64,000 nucleotides of DNA from contig JADFDU010000044.1 of assembly GCA_018262775.1 (NCBI GenBank), forward strand, positions 81,846 to 145,845, in the 5' to 3' direction. Below are positions 18,041 through 25,562 of this stretch, one piece after another. This stretch comes from Rhodocyclaceae bacterium. Lineage in GTDB: Bacteria; Pseudomonadota; Gammaproteobacteria; Burkholderiales; Rhodocyclaceae. A program made the translations under genes and the position numbers. Positions within the stretch are counted from its first letter, which is position 1, and the number at the start of each line of letters is the position of its first letter. Below the pieces are notes generated by a model. That model did no database searches and was not told where the DNA came from. It was given only the letters and a program-made list of their open reading frames with translations.

Positions 18041-18805
18041 ATGGACGTGCCGGTGAACCCTTTCAAGCGCGCCTTGCGCGAAGGCCGGCCGCAGATTGGC
18101 CTGTGGTCGGTACTGGCGGACGCGGTCGCCATCGAACTGCTCGGTGCTTCCGGTTTTGACTGGCTGCTCATCGACATGGAGCACGCGCCGAATGAACTGC
18201 CGGCCGTGCAAGCGCAACTGCAGGCCTTGCGTGGCTCGACTGCGACGCCCATCGTGCGGCCACCCTGGAACGACATGATATGGATGAAGCGCGTACTCGA
18301 CCTGGGTGCGCAGACCTTGCTGATCCCGTATGTGCAGACGGCGCTGGAAGCTGCCGAGGCGGTGAGTTACATGCACTATCCGCCGGCAGGCCGCCGCGGC
18401 GTGGCGGGCGGAACGCGCGCCACGCAATGGGGCCGTATCCGGGATTATTACAAGCGTGCCGAGGACGAGTTGTGCCTGCTGGTGCAGGTGGAGTCGCGCC
18501 AGGGACTGGGAAACCTGGAGGCCATCGCTGCGACGCCTGGCGTGGACGGTATTTTCATCGGGCCGGCCGATCTGTCCGCTGACATGGGCTACTTGGGCGA
18601 GCCTAGGCATCCACATGTGCTGGGTGCCATCGAGGACGCCGTGCGACGCATCAGGCAGTCGGGCAAAGCGGCCGGCATCCTGGCGCGTGGGGAAGCGCCC
18701 GTGCGGCACTGGCTGAAGGCGGGATGCAATTTTGTTGCTGTTGGCGTGGATGCTGCCCTGCTGGTGGAGGCAGCCGACGGCCTCGCCGCGAAATTCAAGA
18801 CGTAG
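18041..18805 (+). CDS. HpcH/HpaI family aldolase
   Basis: A 254-residue class II (metal-dependent) pyruvate aldolase of the HpcH/HpaI family, which splits 2-oxo-4-hydroxy acids to pyruvate or a related oxoacid plus an aldehyde. Visible are GLWSVLADAVAIELL, DWLLIDMEHAPNEL, the base-containing stretch RPPWND, and the metal-binding pair in VQVESRQGL and IFIGPADLSADMG. It begins two bases after tsaD and is probably co-transcribed. Whether it acts on 4-hydroxy-2-oxoheptanedioate or a sugar acid cannot be told from sequence. Confidence 0.88.
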   Translation: MDVPVNPFKRALREGRPQIGLWSVLADAVAIELLGASGFDWLLIDMEHAPNELPAVQAQLQALRGSTATPIVRPPWNDMIWMKRVLDLGAQTLLIPYVQTALEAAEAVSYMHYPPAGRRGVAGGTRATQWGRIRDYYKRAEDELCLLVQVESRQGLGNLEAIAATPGVDGIFIGPADLSADMGYLGEPRHPHVLGAIEDAVRRIRQSGKAAGILARGEAPVRHWLKAGCNFVAVGVDAALLVEAADGLAAKFKT

Positions 18806-18808
18806 CGG

Positions 18809-19411
18809 TCACTTCTTGTCGCCGATCTTCGGCTCGGTGCCGGCGCGGATGCGCTGCAAGTTCTCGCTGTGGCGCCAGTACAGCAGTAGCGCGATGCAGA
18901 ACACCGCGGTGAGCACGTCGCCCGAACCCAACAGCGCCAGGGCGAGGATCGGCGCAGTGATGGCGGCGGCGATGGCGCCAAGCGAGGAATAACGGAAGAA
19001 CCACACCACGGCGACCCAAATCGCTATTGTGGCAAGGCCCAGCCACAGGTTGAAGCCGAGGAGCACGCCTGCGGCGGTGGCTACGCCCTTGCCACCCTTG
19101 AAGTTGAGGAAGATCGGGTGCAGATGGCCGAAAAAGGCGGCGAAGCCGGCCATGGCCACGTCCTGCGGTTGTGCGCCGTAGGCAGGGCCGAACTGCTGCA
19201 CGAGGAACACCGCCAGCCAGCCTTTCGCGGCATCGCCAAGCAGGGTGAGCAGCGCCGCCAGTTTGTTGCCGCTGCGCAGCACGTTGGTGGCACCCGGATT
19301 GCCCGAGCCGTAGTTGCGTGGATCGTCCAGCCCGAAGAGGCGGCTGGTCACAACCGCGAAGGGGATGGAACCGATCAGGTAGGCCAGGATGGCAAAGCCG
19401 AGCGTAGTCAT
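18809..19411 (-). CDS. plsY: Glycerol-3-phosphate acyltransferase PlsY
   Basis: A 200-residue integral membrane protein that acylates glycerol-3-phosphate using acyl-phosphate from PlsX. Family motifs are the N-terminal LIGSIPFAVVTSRLFG, the motif GSGNPGATNVLRSG (acyl-phosphate binding) and the third motif FKGGKGVATAAGVLLG. About five transmembrane segments are visible. It converges on the aldolase gene and is divergent from folB with only 44 bases between starts. Confidence 0.96.
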   Translation of the reverse strand: MTTLGFAILAYLIGSIPFAVVTSRLFGLDDPRNYGSGNPGATNVLRSGNKLAALLTLLGDAAKGWLAVFLVQQFGPAYGAQPQDVAMAGFAAFFGHLHPIFLNFKGGKGVATAAGVLLGFNLWLGLATIAIWVAVVWFFRYSSLGAIAAAITAPILALALLGSGDVLTAVFCIALLLYWRHSENLQRIRAGTEPKIGDKK

Positions 19412-19455
19412 GTCAGATAACCTAAAATCTGCGGCATTCTAATCGAGATTGTTTC

Positions 19456-19809
19456 ATGGATCGCATCTTCATAGAGGAACTGCGCGTCGAGGCCTGGGTT
19501 GGCATCTATCCGCGCGAGCGCGCGGCACGGCAGACCATCGAGATCAGCCTCGAGTTCGGCGTGCCCGACGCCGCGGCGCAGCATGATGATATCGCCGACA
19601 CCATCGATTACGCCGAAGTGATTGCGCGTATCCGCAAGGAACTCGGCGAGCGCCATTTCAACCTGCTGGAAACGCTGGGGGAATATGTCGTGGCGCTGCT
19701 CACCGGAGATTTCCGCGCGCCCTGGGTGAAAATTTCCATTGCCAAGACCGGTGTGGCGAGGGGGGTCAAGCGGGTCGGCGTGGCTATCGAGCGGGGCAGG
19801 CTGGGCTAG
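19456..19809 (+). CDS. folB: Dihydroneopterin aldolase
   Basis: A 117-residue FolB that converts dihydroneopterin to 6-hydroxymethyl-dihydropterin in folate synthesis. The N terminus DRIFIEELRVEAWVGIYPRER and the catalytic-region lysine near KISIAKTGVARG fit the family. It is divergent from plsY, and its stop shares the palindrome CTAG with the stop of the convergent ybaK-like gene (the two overlap by four bases). Confidence 0.93.
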   Translation: MDRIFIEELRVEAWVGIYPRERAARQTIEISLEFGVPDAAAQHDDIADTIDYAEVIARIRKELGERHFNLLETLGEYVVALLTGDFRAPWVKISIAKTGVARGVKRVGVAIERGRLG

Positions 19810-20297
19810 TCGGCCAAGCCGCACTCCACCTGTATGGGCGTCAGCACGCGGATGATTTCGTGCGGCTGCACGCCGACGAGGAAACCGCGCCGGCCGCCGT
19901 TGATGTAGATCAGCGGCAGGTCGAGGATAGTCTTCTCGACATACACCTGCAGGGCCTTCTTCGTGCCGAAGGGAGAGGTGCCGCCTACCCTGTAGCCCGT
20001 GTGGCGCTGCGCGACCTCGGGTTTGCAGAGGGAGACGCTCTTGACGCCGAGTTGCCGCGCCAGGTTCTTCGTGGACACCTTGCGGTCGCCGTGCATCAGC
20101 ACGATCAGGGGTTTGTCGGTTTCGTCCTCCATCACCAGCGTTTTCACGACGGCGTGCTCGTCGACGTTCAGTTCGCGCGCCGACGTGCGCGTGCCGCCGT
20201 GCTCCTCGTACTCGTAGAAGTGATTGGAATGGGCGACATGATGCTGCCGGAGAAACCGGGTCACGGGCGTTTCCGGGGCATGATCCTCATGTTTCAT
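19806..20297 (-). CDS. ybaK: Cys-tRNA(Pro)/Cys-tRNA deacylase YbaK
   Basis: A 163-residue YbaK/EbsC protein that hydrolyses Cys-tRNA(Pro) mis-made by prolyl-tRNA synthetase. The catalytic lysine lies in VVKTLVMED, and the family stretches LMHGDRKVSTKNLARQLG and HTGYRVGGTSPFGTKK are clear. I chose the start MKHEDHAPETPVTRFL at 20297; earlier in-frame starts would add an unsupported N-terminal extension. Its stop overlaps the folB stop. Confidence 0.93.
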   Translation of the reverse strand: MKHEDHAPETPVTRFLRQHHVAHSNHFYEYEEHGGTRTSARELNVDEHAVVKTLVMEDETDKPLIVLMHGDRKVSTKNLARQLGVKSVSLCKPEVAQRHTGYRVGGTSPFGTKKALQVYVEKTILDLPLIYINGGRRGFLVGVQPHEIIRVLTPIQVECGLAD

Positions 20298-20349
20298 AAG
20301 GCTTAATTTTACCCATGACAGCCACCCGTGACAGCCTTGAATATTCAGC

Positions 20350-20378
20350 TTGAACATCAGGCGTCGGCGGGCTATAAA
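20350..20378 (+). promoter_or_regulatory. Orphan sigma-70-like promoter
   Basis: TTGAAC at 20350-20355, exactly 17 bases, then TATAAA at 20373-20378. It points away from ybaK into an intergenic stretch with no open reading frame but three strong hairpins. Confidence 0.5.
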
Positions 20379-20384
20379 GAAAGT

Positions 20385-20540
20385 GTTCCCATCACTTGGA
20401 GAACGCGTCGGAAGAAACTGGAAGCATCGTTTCACCGAAGTAGCCCCCTTACGGGATCATCGATCCCGCCCTGCGCCCCCTAAAGGCGCTGCGTCGAAGT
20501 CGACGCACGAGAGCCCCGCAATCGCGGGGCTTCTCAATTT
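20385..20540 (+). ncRNA. Candidate structured small RNA (about 155 nt)
   Basis: Downstream of the orphan promoter the intergenic DNA has a series of perfect hairpins: CGGGATC-ATC-GATCCCG (around 20454-20470), TGCGTCGA-AG-TCGACGCA (around 20490-20507) and AGCCCCGC-AATC-GCGGGGCT (20512-20531). The last is followed by TCTCAATTT, a modest terminator tail. No coding frame fills the stretch. I do not recognise it as 6S, tmRNA or RNase P RNA. The last hairpin could instead serve the 3' end of xerD, which ends at 20556 on the other strand. Confidence 0.4.
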
Positions 20541-20555
20541 AAGGACTTCTTTCGT

Positions 20556-21476
20556 TCAGCCGCGGGGATGGTGCTGGGCGTGCAGTTGCTTGAGCCGCTC
20601 CCGGGCGACGTGAGTGTAGACTTGGGTTGTCGAAATATCCGCATGACCGAGCAGCAACTGCACGACGCGCAGGTCGGCGCCGTGGTTGATCAGATGGGTG
20701 GCGAAGGCGTGGCGCAGCGTGTGCGGCGAGATGCGCGCCGGATCGATGTCTGCCAGTGAAGCGTAGCGCTTGACCAGGTTCCAGAACATCTGTCGCGACA
20801 GCCCGGTGCCGCGGCGCGTGACGAATACCGCATCGCAGTTGCGGCCGGCAAGCAAGCCTGCCCGCGCGTCTTTCTGATAACGCGCGATCCAGTCCAGCGC
20901 CTCCTGTCCGAGGGGCACCAGCCGTTCCTTCGCGCCTTTGCCGAACACGCGCACCACGCCCTCGTTCATGCCGATCTCGAACAGCTTCAGGGCGACCAGT
21001 TCGGAGACGCGCAAGCCCGTGGCGTAGAGCACTTCGAGCATGGCGCGATCGCGCAGGCCGAGCGCCGTGTCGCAATCCGGCGCCGTCAGCAGCGCTTCCA
21101 CCTGGGCCTCCGACAGCGTTTTGGGAAAGCGCTCAGGCCGCGGCGGCGGCTCGATGTTCAGCGTGGGATCGGCCTGGATTTTGCCGATGGTCAGCAGGTG
21201 CTGATAGAAGCGGCGCAGGGCGGAAATCAGGCGACGCTGGCTGGTCGATTTGGCGCGTCGGCTGAAATCGCGCAGATAGTCGTGGATGTCGACCGGCGAG
21301 ACCTGCTCAAGCGGCACGCTGCGAGCGCCAAGCCATGCGGAAAATTGCATCAGGTCGGCGCGATAGCTCGCCAGGGTGTTTTTCGACAGGCCGGCTTCAA
21401 GCCACAACGTGTCCGTGAAAGCATCCAGGAATGCCTGGTCGGTTGCGCAGAGTGCGGGCCTGGGGGTTCGAGTCAA
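20556..21476 (-). CDS. xerD: Site-specific tyrosine recombinase XerD
   Basis: A 306-residue tyrosine recombinase that, with XerC, resolves chromosome dimers at dif. The SAM-like N-terminal domain (about 15-100) precedes the catalytic domain. The catalytic set is complete: R in TGLRVSEL, K in GKGAKERLVPLG, H-x-L-R in SPHTLRHAFATHL, H in LLGHADISTTQ and the nucleophile Y in VYTHV. Translation appears to start at TTG 21476, overlapping the stop of the upstream ogt as TTGA. No att site or phage genes are near, which fits a housekeeping Xer protein. Confidence 0.94.
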   Translation of the reverse strand: MTRTPRPALCATDQAFLDAFTDTLWLEAGLSKNTLASYRADLMQFSAWLGARSVPLEQVSPVDIHDYLRDFSRRAKSTSQRRLISALRRFYQHLLTIGKIQADPTLNIEPPPRPERFPKTLSEAQVEALLTAPDCDTALGLRDRAMLEVLYATGLRVSELVALKLFEIGMNEGVVRVFGKGAKERLVPLGQEALDWIARYQKDARAGLLAGRNCDAVFVTRRGTGLSRQMFWNLVKRYASLADIDPARISPHTLRHAFATHLINHGADLRVVQLLLGHADISTTQVYTHVARERLKQLHAQHHPRG

Positions 21477-21964
21477 AGCGCCCCTTCGTGCGCCAGCAGC
21501 CAGCGTTTGGTGTCGAGCAGATAGCCGTCGCGCGCGTTGGCGAAGCCACCCATGCCACTCTTACTGACCACCCGGTGACAGGGCACGATCAGCGGATACG
21601 GATTGCGACCGCAGGCATGGCCTACCGCCCGCGGGGCGCTTTGCAGATTCCTGGCGATCTCGCCATAGCTCAGAGTGGTGCCCGTCGCAATGGCGGCAAT
21701 GGCCTGCCAGACATTGCGCTGGAAGGCGGTGCCGGCGGGTTTTAGCGGCAGGGTGAAACGTGCTTGCGGATTGGCGAGATAGGCGGCCAACTGAGTGCCG
21801 GTGCGCGCGGCAAGCGCATTCTTCGGCGCCACCGGCTTTGTGCCGGGCGGCAGAAAAGAAATTTCGGAAACGAAATTGCCCTCGGTGCGCACGCCCAGCG
21901 CGCCGAAAGGGGCGGCAATGATCGCATCGAATTCATCGGGCACGATCGCCTCCTTCGCAGGCAT
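21473..21964 (-). CDS. ogt: Methylated-DNA--protein-cysteine methyltransferase
   Basis: A 163-residue O6-alkylguanine-DNA alkyltransferase. The suicide cysteine is in IVPCHRVV, and the helix-turn-helix-containing stretch FQRNVWQAIAAIATGTTLSYGEIA precedes it. It lacks an Ada regulatory domain. The start MPAKEAIVPDEFD at 21964 lies 32 bases inside the end of the DUF1850 gene, and the stop overlaps the TTG start of xerD, so all are read from one message. Confidence 0.94.
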   Translation of the reverse strand: MPAKEAIVPDEFDAIIAAPFGALGVRTEGNFVSEISFLPPGTKPVAPKNALAARTGTQLAAYLANPQARFTLPLKPAGTAFQRNVWQAIAAIATGTTLSYGEIARNLQSAPRAVGHACGRNPYPLIVPCHRVVSKSGMGGFANARDGYLLDTKRWLLAHEGAL

Positions 21965-22322
21965 GGAGTTCCAAAGGTTCATTCTCCGCGCCGCCCGCCA
22001 GTTCGGCAAGCGGGCGGCAGCGATGCGCGACGCAGAACTCATAGTCAGCGGTGAAATCGGAGTTGGCGAGGCGTAGCCGCTCAAGCGGGGCAAGGTGCGG
22101 CGTATAGCGCCAGACGCCGTTCTCCAGCACTGCGCCTGCGGGCGGCTCCATGCCGGCGCCGCTGCCGCGAATGCGCGCCTCGACGAGGTGCAACTGCCCC
22201 GCTTCGATGCGCCAGTCCTCCTCCCAGCGGATCTTCTCGATGGAATGTGTCCACGCCAGGGTGAAGGTCTGCAACGGCAGGAAAATGAGCAGGGAACCCG
22301 CGGCGATGCAAAGACCGCTCAT
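21933..22322 (-). CDS. DUF1850 domain-containing protein
   Basis: A 129-residue small protein with an N-terminal signal or membrane segment (GLCIAAGSLLIFLPLQTFTLAW), then HSIEKIRWEEDWRIEAGQLHLVEARIRGSGAGMEPPAGA, which is the DUF1850 signature. DUF1850 genes typically accompany TAXI-type TRAP transporter permeases. Here the start at 22322 overlaps the permease stop (ATGA). The function is unknown; an accessory role for the transporter is inferred from the conserved linkage. Confidence 0.85.
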   Translation of the reverse strand: MSGLCIAAGSLLIFLPLQTFTLAWTHSIEKIRWEEDWRIEAGQLHLVEARIRGSGAGMEPPAGAVLENGVWRYTPHLAPLERLRLANSDFTADYEFCVAHRCRPLAELAGGAENEPLELHACEGGDRAR

Positions 22323-24370
22323 GCGGCGATGGCCGCCTTGCGCGCACGCCAGACATGCCAGGCAATGGAAACCGCGACGAGGGCGAAGCCGATCTCGTCC
22401 GTCGCCGGCAGGGCGACGATGAGAAAGCCGGCAGCAAGCACTGCGAGAATGCGCTCGGGCCAGGTCATGTGTGTTCTCAAGTAGCCGATCGAGGCCGCGC
22501 CCCACAAGCCGATGGCCAAGACCGCCTTGAAAACGATGTAGGCCGTGTCCAACCAGGTGCCGCCCTGCAGCATGAGCGCCGGCGCATAGACCGCCATGTA
22601 GGGCACGACGAAACCGGCCGCGGCGATGCGGATCGCCTGCATGCCGATCTGCAGGGCCGGGGCCTGGGCGATGGGTGAGGCGGCGAAGGCCGCCAGCGCC
22701 ACGGGCGGCGTGAGGTCGGCCATGATGCCGAAATAGAAGACGAACATGTGCGAGACGATCAACGGTACGCCGAGTACAAGCAGGGCCGGCGCCGCCAGCG
22801 AGCTGGTGATGATGTAGTTGGGAATGGTGGGGATGCCCATGCCCAGCATGAGGCAGACCAGCATGGTCAGCAGCAGCGACAGGAACAGGCTGTCAGCGCC
22901 CAGTTGGATGATGAAGCCGGCGAAGCTGGTGGCCACACCAGTGAGGGTAATGACGCCGATGATCACGCCCACCAGGGCGCAGGCGACGCCGACGGGCAGG
23001 GCGTGGCGCGCGCCATCGGCCAGTGCATTGACCGCCAGTTGCAGCGTCTCGCGCCCGCCGCGGACGAAGAAACAGACGACGGCGAGCGCGCCCGTGACGA
23101 CGAAGAACACGCCCACGCCGAATTTGAAAAAGGCGGCGCTGGCGAGTCCCAGCGCGATCCAGAAGGCGACCCGCAGGCCGGTGAAAGTCAGTCGCGCCGC
23201 TACGGCGATGCCGAGGATGAGGATGGCCGTGAGCCCCAGCCCCACCGTGCCGGAGAACAGCGGCGTGTAGCCGGAAAACAGCAGCCACACCAGGGCGGCG
23301 AGCGGCAGGATCAGGTACCAGCCCTTGCGTATTGCGGCCCACGCATCCGGGCATTCCGACTTGGGCAGGCCGTGCAGGCTCATGCGCCCGGCTTCCAGAT
23401 GCACCATCCAGAAGGCGGAGGCAAAATACAGCAGGGCCGGAATGGTGGCCGCCTTGACCACTTCGACATAGGGCACATTGATCGTCTCGGCCATGATGAA
23501 GGCCACGGCACCCATCACCGGCGGCATGATCTGGCCGCCCATGCTGGAAGTCGCCTCGACGCCGCCGGCGAACTCCGCGCGGTAACCGAAGCGCTTCATG
23601 AGCGGAATCGTGAACTGCCCGGTGGTGACCACATTGGCCACACCGGAACCGTTGATCGTGCCCATGAGGCCGGAGGAAATTACCGAGACCTTGGCCGGGC
23701 CGCCCTTGGTATGGCCGACGGTGCCCATGGCGAAATCGGTGAACAGCCGGATCATGCCCGCCTGCTCGAGAAACGAGCCGAAGAGAATGAACAGAAAAAT
23801 GTAGGTGGACGAGACGTAGGTCGGAATGCCGTAGATGCCCTCCGTGCCGAAGCCCAACTGGTCGACCACCTGGCTGAAGGCATAGCCGCGATGCGCCAGC
23901 CCCCCCGGCAGGAGGTTGCCGAACAAGGCATAGGCGAGAAAGGCGCCGCAGATGAGCGGCAGGGCCGGCCCCATGATGCGCCGTGCCGCCTCGAAGACCA
24001 GGGCGATGCTGACGATGCCCACCGTCAGGTCGAGCTGCGTCGGGTCACCCGCCCGCAATATGAGATCGCCCTCGAAAATCCAGTGGTAGAACGCCAGGAT
24101 GAAACCCGTTCCGCCGAGGAGCCAGGCCACGCCCGGCACGGGACGTCGCTGCGCACTGAAGCCGGGGAAGAGGGCGAAGGTCATCAACAGCAGGAAGCCG
24201 ACGTGGATGGCCCGCACCACCACGCTGGAGAGCGGGCTGAAGGCAGCGGTGACGACCTGGAAGGCAGAAAAGGCGACAGCGATGAGAAATAGCACGCGGC
24301 CACGCGTCCCGGCCGCCCAGCCGAATTCGCGGGCCAGGCCGGGCGCTTCGTTATGCGGGGATGTGGACAT
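22319..24370 (-). CDS. TRAP transporter fused permease (TAXI type)
   Basis: A 683-residue integral membrane protein in which the small (4-helix) and large (12-helix) TRAP permease subunits are fused, as usual with TAXI binding proteins. Family stretches are GGPAKVSVISSGLMGTINGSG and EATSSMGGQIMPPVMGAVAF, and MGIPTIPNYIITSSLAAPAL. TRAP systems import organic acids using an ion gradient. It works with the binding protein encoded at 24505-25455 and the DUF1850 protein downstream. A copy of the dispersed motif lies in the gene at 23183-23207. The substrate is not known; a TAXI partner often means glutamate-like or other carboxylates. Confidence 0.93.
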   Translation of the reverse strand: MSTSPHNEAPGLAREFGWAAGTRGRVLFLIAVAFSAFQVVTAAFSPLSSVVVRAIHVGFLLLMTFALFPGFSAQRRPVPGVAWLLGGTGFILAFYHWIFEGDLILRAGDPTQLDLTVGIVSIALVFEAARRIMGPALPLICGAFLAYALFGNLLPGGLAHRGYAFSQVVDQLGFGTEGIYGIPTYVSSTYIFLFILFGSFLEQAGMIRLFTDFAMGTVGHTKGGPAKVSVISSGLMGTINGSGVANVVTTGQFTIPLMKRFGYRAEFAGGVEATSSMGGQIMPPVMGAVAFIMAETINVPYVEVVKAATIPALLYFASAFWMVHLEAGRMSLHGLPKSECPDAWAAIRKGWYLILPLAALVWLLFSGYTPLFSGTVGLGLTAILILGIAVAARLTFTGLRVAFWIALGLASAAFFKFGVGVFFVVTGALAVVCFFVRGGRETLQLAVNALADGARHALPVGVACALVGVIIGVITLTGVATSFAGFIIQLGADSLFLSLLLTMLVCLMLGMGIPTIPNYIITSSLAAPALLVLGVPLIVSHMFVFYFGIMADLTPPVALAAFAASPIAQAPALQIGMQAIRIAAAGFVVPYMAVYAPALMLQGGTWLDTAYIVFKAVLAIGLWGAASIGYLRTHMTWPERILAVLAAGFLIVALPATDEIGFALVAVSIAWHVWRARKAAIAA
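23183..23207 (+). repeat. Dispersed 25-bp motif, copy B (antisense in TRAP permease gene)
   Basis: Perfect in both conserved blocks. Read along the gene it encodes A-V-A-A-R-L-T-F. Confidence 0.9.
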
Positions 24371-24433
24371 GGGGGCGCGGAAGATCCCGGGTCATGGCGC
24401 GGCTGCTTGCATCGGGCACCTGCAATACCCGCG

Positions 24434-24458
24434 GAAAGTCAGCGGTGGCAACACGGCG
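24434..24458 (+). repeat. Dispersed 25-bp motif, copy C (intergenic, TAXI-TRAP)
   Basis: Both blocks are intact; the G at position 17 is A. It lies between the binding-protein and permease genes, just before the strong hairpin at 24465-24496. Confidence 0.8.
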
Positions 24459-24464
24459 TTGGGA

Positions 24465-24496
24465 CACCCGGCGCCCGGCACGCCGGGCGCCGGGTG
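24465..24496 (-). other. Perfect 15-bp hairpin between TAXI binding protein and permease genes
   Basis: CACCCGGCGCCCGGC and its exact complement are separated by two bases. No T-run follows on the transcribed strand, so this is more likely an mRNA stabiliser or partial attenuator that keeps binding-protein output above permease output than a full terminator. Confidence 0.75.
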
Positions 24497-24504
24497 AGGT
24501 GTGT

Positions 24505-25455
24505 TTATTTCAGCAAACCGACTTCGCGATAGTATTTTTCCGCGCCCGGATGCAGCGGCAGCGGCATGCCCTTGAGGGCGTTCTCGCGCTTGATGGCCTT
24601 GGCGGCGGCGTGCGCGGCCACCATCATGTCGAGGTTGTCGTACATGGCCTTGGTCATCTGGTACACCAGATCGACTGGAACGCCTTCGTGGCTGACGAGG
24701 AAGTTGGCAATGGCGGCGGTGGGCACGTCGGCGGTCTGTCCCTGATAGGTGTTCGCCGGAATGATGGCCGCTTGATAGGCCGCGTCACCCACCTTGGCAA
24801 CGACATCGGCCGGGATCGACACCACGACGATGTTCACCGAAGTGGCCAGGTCGCGGATCGAGGCCACGCCCAGGCCGGCGGATTGCAGAGTGACGTCGAG
24901 CTGACGGTTCTTGATCAGTTCCACTGACTCGCCGAAGGGCAGATATTCCACCTTGGCAAAATCAGCGTAGGTGAGTCCGGCGGCCTTGAGGATGGAGCGG
25001 GCGTTGAGCTCGGTGCCCGACTTGGGCGCGCCGACGGAGATGCGCTTGCCTTTCAGGTCGGCCATGGTCTTGATGCCTGAATCGGCCGCGGCGACGATCT
25101 GGATGTAATTGCTGTAAGTGGCGGAAACGCCGCGCAGTTTGTTCAGCGGCGTCTTGAAGCCGGCTTCGGCGTCTCCCTTCCAGGCCAGCGACAGCGCGTC
25201 GCCCAGGGTGAGTGCGATCTCGCCGCGGCCGGCCTGCAGCAGGTTGAGGTTCTCCGCAGAGGCTTTGGTCGATTGCACCGTGGCCTTGGCGGAAGGAATG
25301 GCCTTGCTGTAGATCTGCGTCAGAGATACGCCGAGCGGATAGTAGATGCCGCTGGTGCCGCCGGTCAGCACATTGATGAACTGCTGCGCCTGGGCGCTCA
25401 CGGCAAAGAGGGTGCCGGCGGCGAAGGCCAACAGGGTGCGATATGGAATTTTCAT
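24505..25455 (-). CDS. TAXI family TRAP transporter solute-binding protein
   Basis: A 316-residue periplasmic binding protein with a clean Sec signal peptide cleaved after VSAQA (about residue 23). The TAXI signature is seen in INVLTGGTSGIYYPLGVSLTQIYSK, and the later stretch DLKGKRISVGAPKSGTELNARSIL is typical. It delivers ligand to the fused permease encoded 134 bases downstream. A good Shine-Dalgarno (AAGGAGACG) precedes the ATG, and a TATAAT box lies at 25494-25499. Confidence 0.93.
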   Translation of the reverse strand: MKIPYRTLLAFAAGTLFAVSAQAQQFINVLTGGTSGIYYPLGVSLTQIYSKAIPSAKATVQSTKASAENLNLLQAGRGEIALTLGDALSLAWKGDAEAGFKTPLNKLRGVSATYSNYIQIVAAADSGIKTMADLKGKRISVGAPKSGTELNARSILKAAGLTYADFAKVEYLPFGESVELIKNRQLDVTLQSAGLGVASIRDLATSVNIVVVSIPADVVAKVGDAAYQAAIIPANTYQGQTADVPTAAIANFLVSHEGVPVDLVYQMTKAMYDNLDMMVAAHAAAKAIKRENALKGMPLPLHPGAEKYYREVGLLK

Positions 25456-25493
25456 TGTCGTCTCCTTGTATGTGTATTGCGTCGGGAAATTGG

Positions 25494-25499
25494 ATTATA
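25494..25499 (-). promoter_or_regulatory. Possible -10 box of the TAXI-TRAP operon
   Basis: A perfect TATAAT lies 38 bases upstream of the binding-protein start. No good -35 hexamer is seen at 16-18 bases, so an activator may be needed. A 16-codon open frame with a GGGGAGG site (25495-25545) overlaps it. Confidence 0.45.
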
Positions 25500-25562
25500 G
25501 CCTCGCTTGCCAGGGCGTCTTGTTCGGTAGCGCGAATGTCTTCATGAGGCCTCCCCGATTGC

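Noticed and set aside
22748..24292. A 514-codon open frame antisense to the TRAP permease
   Set aside because: Low-complexity shadow of the GC-rich permease gene.
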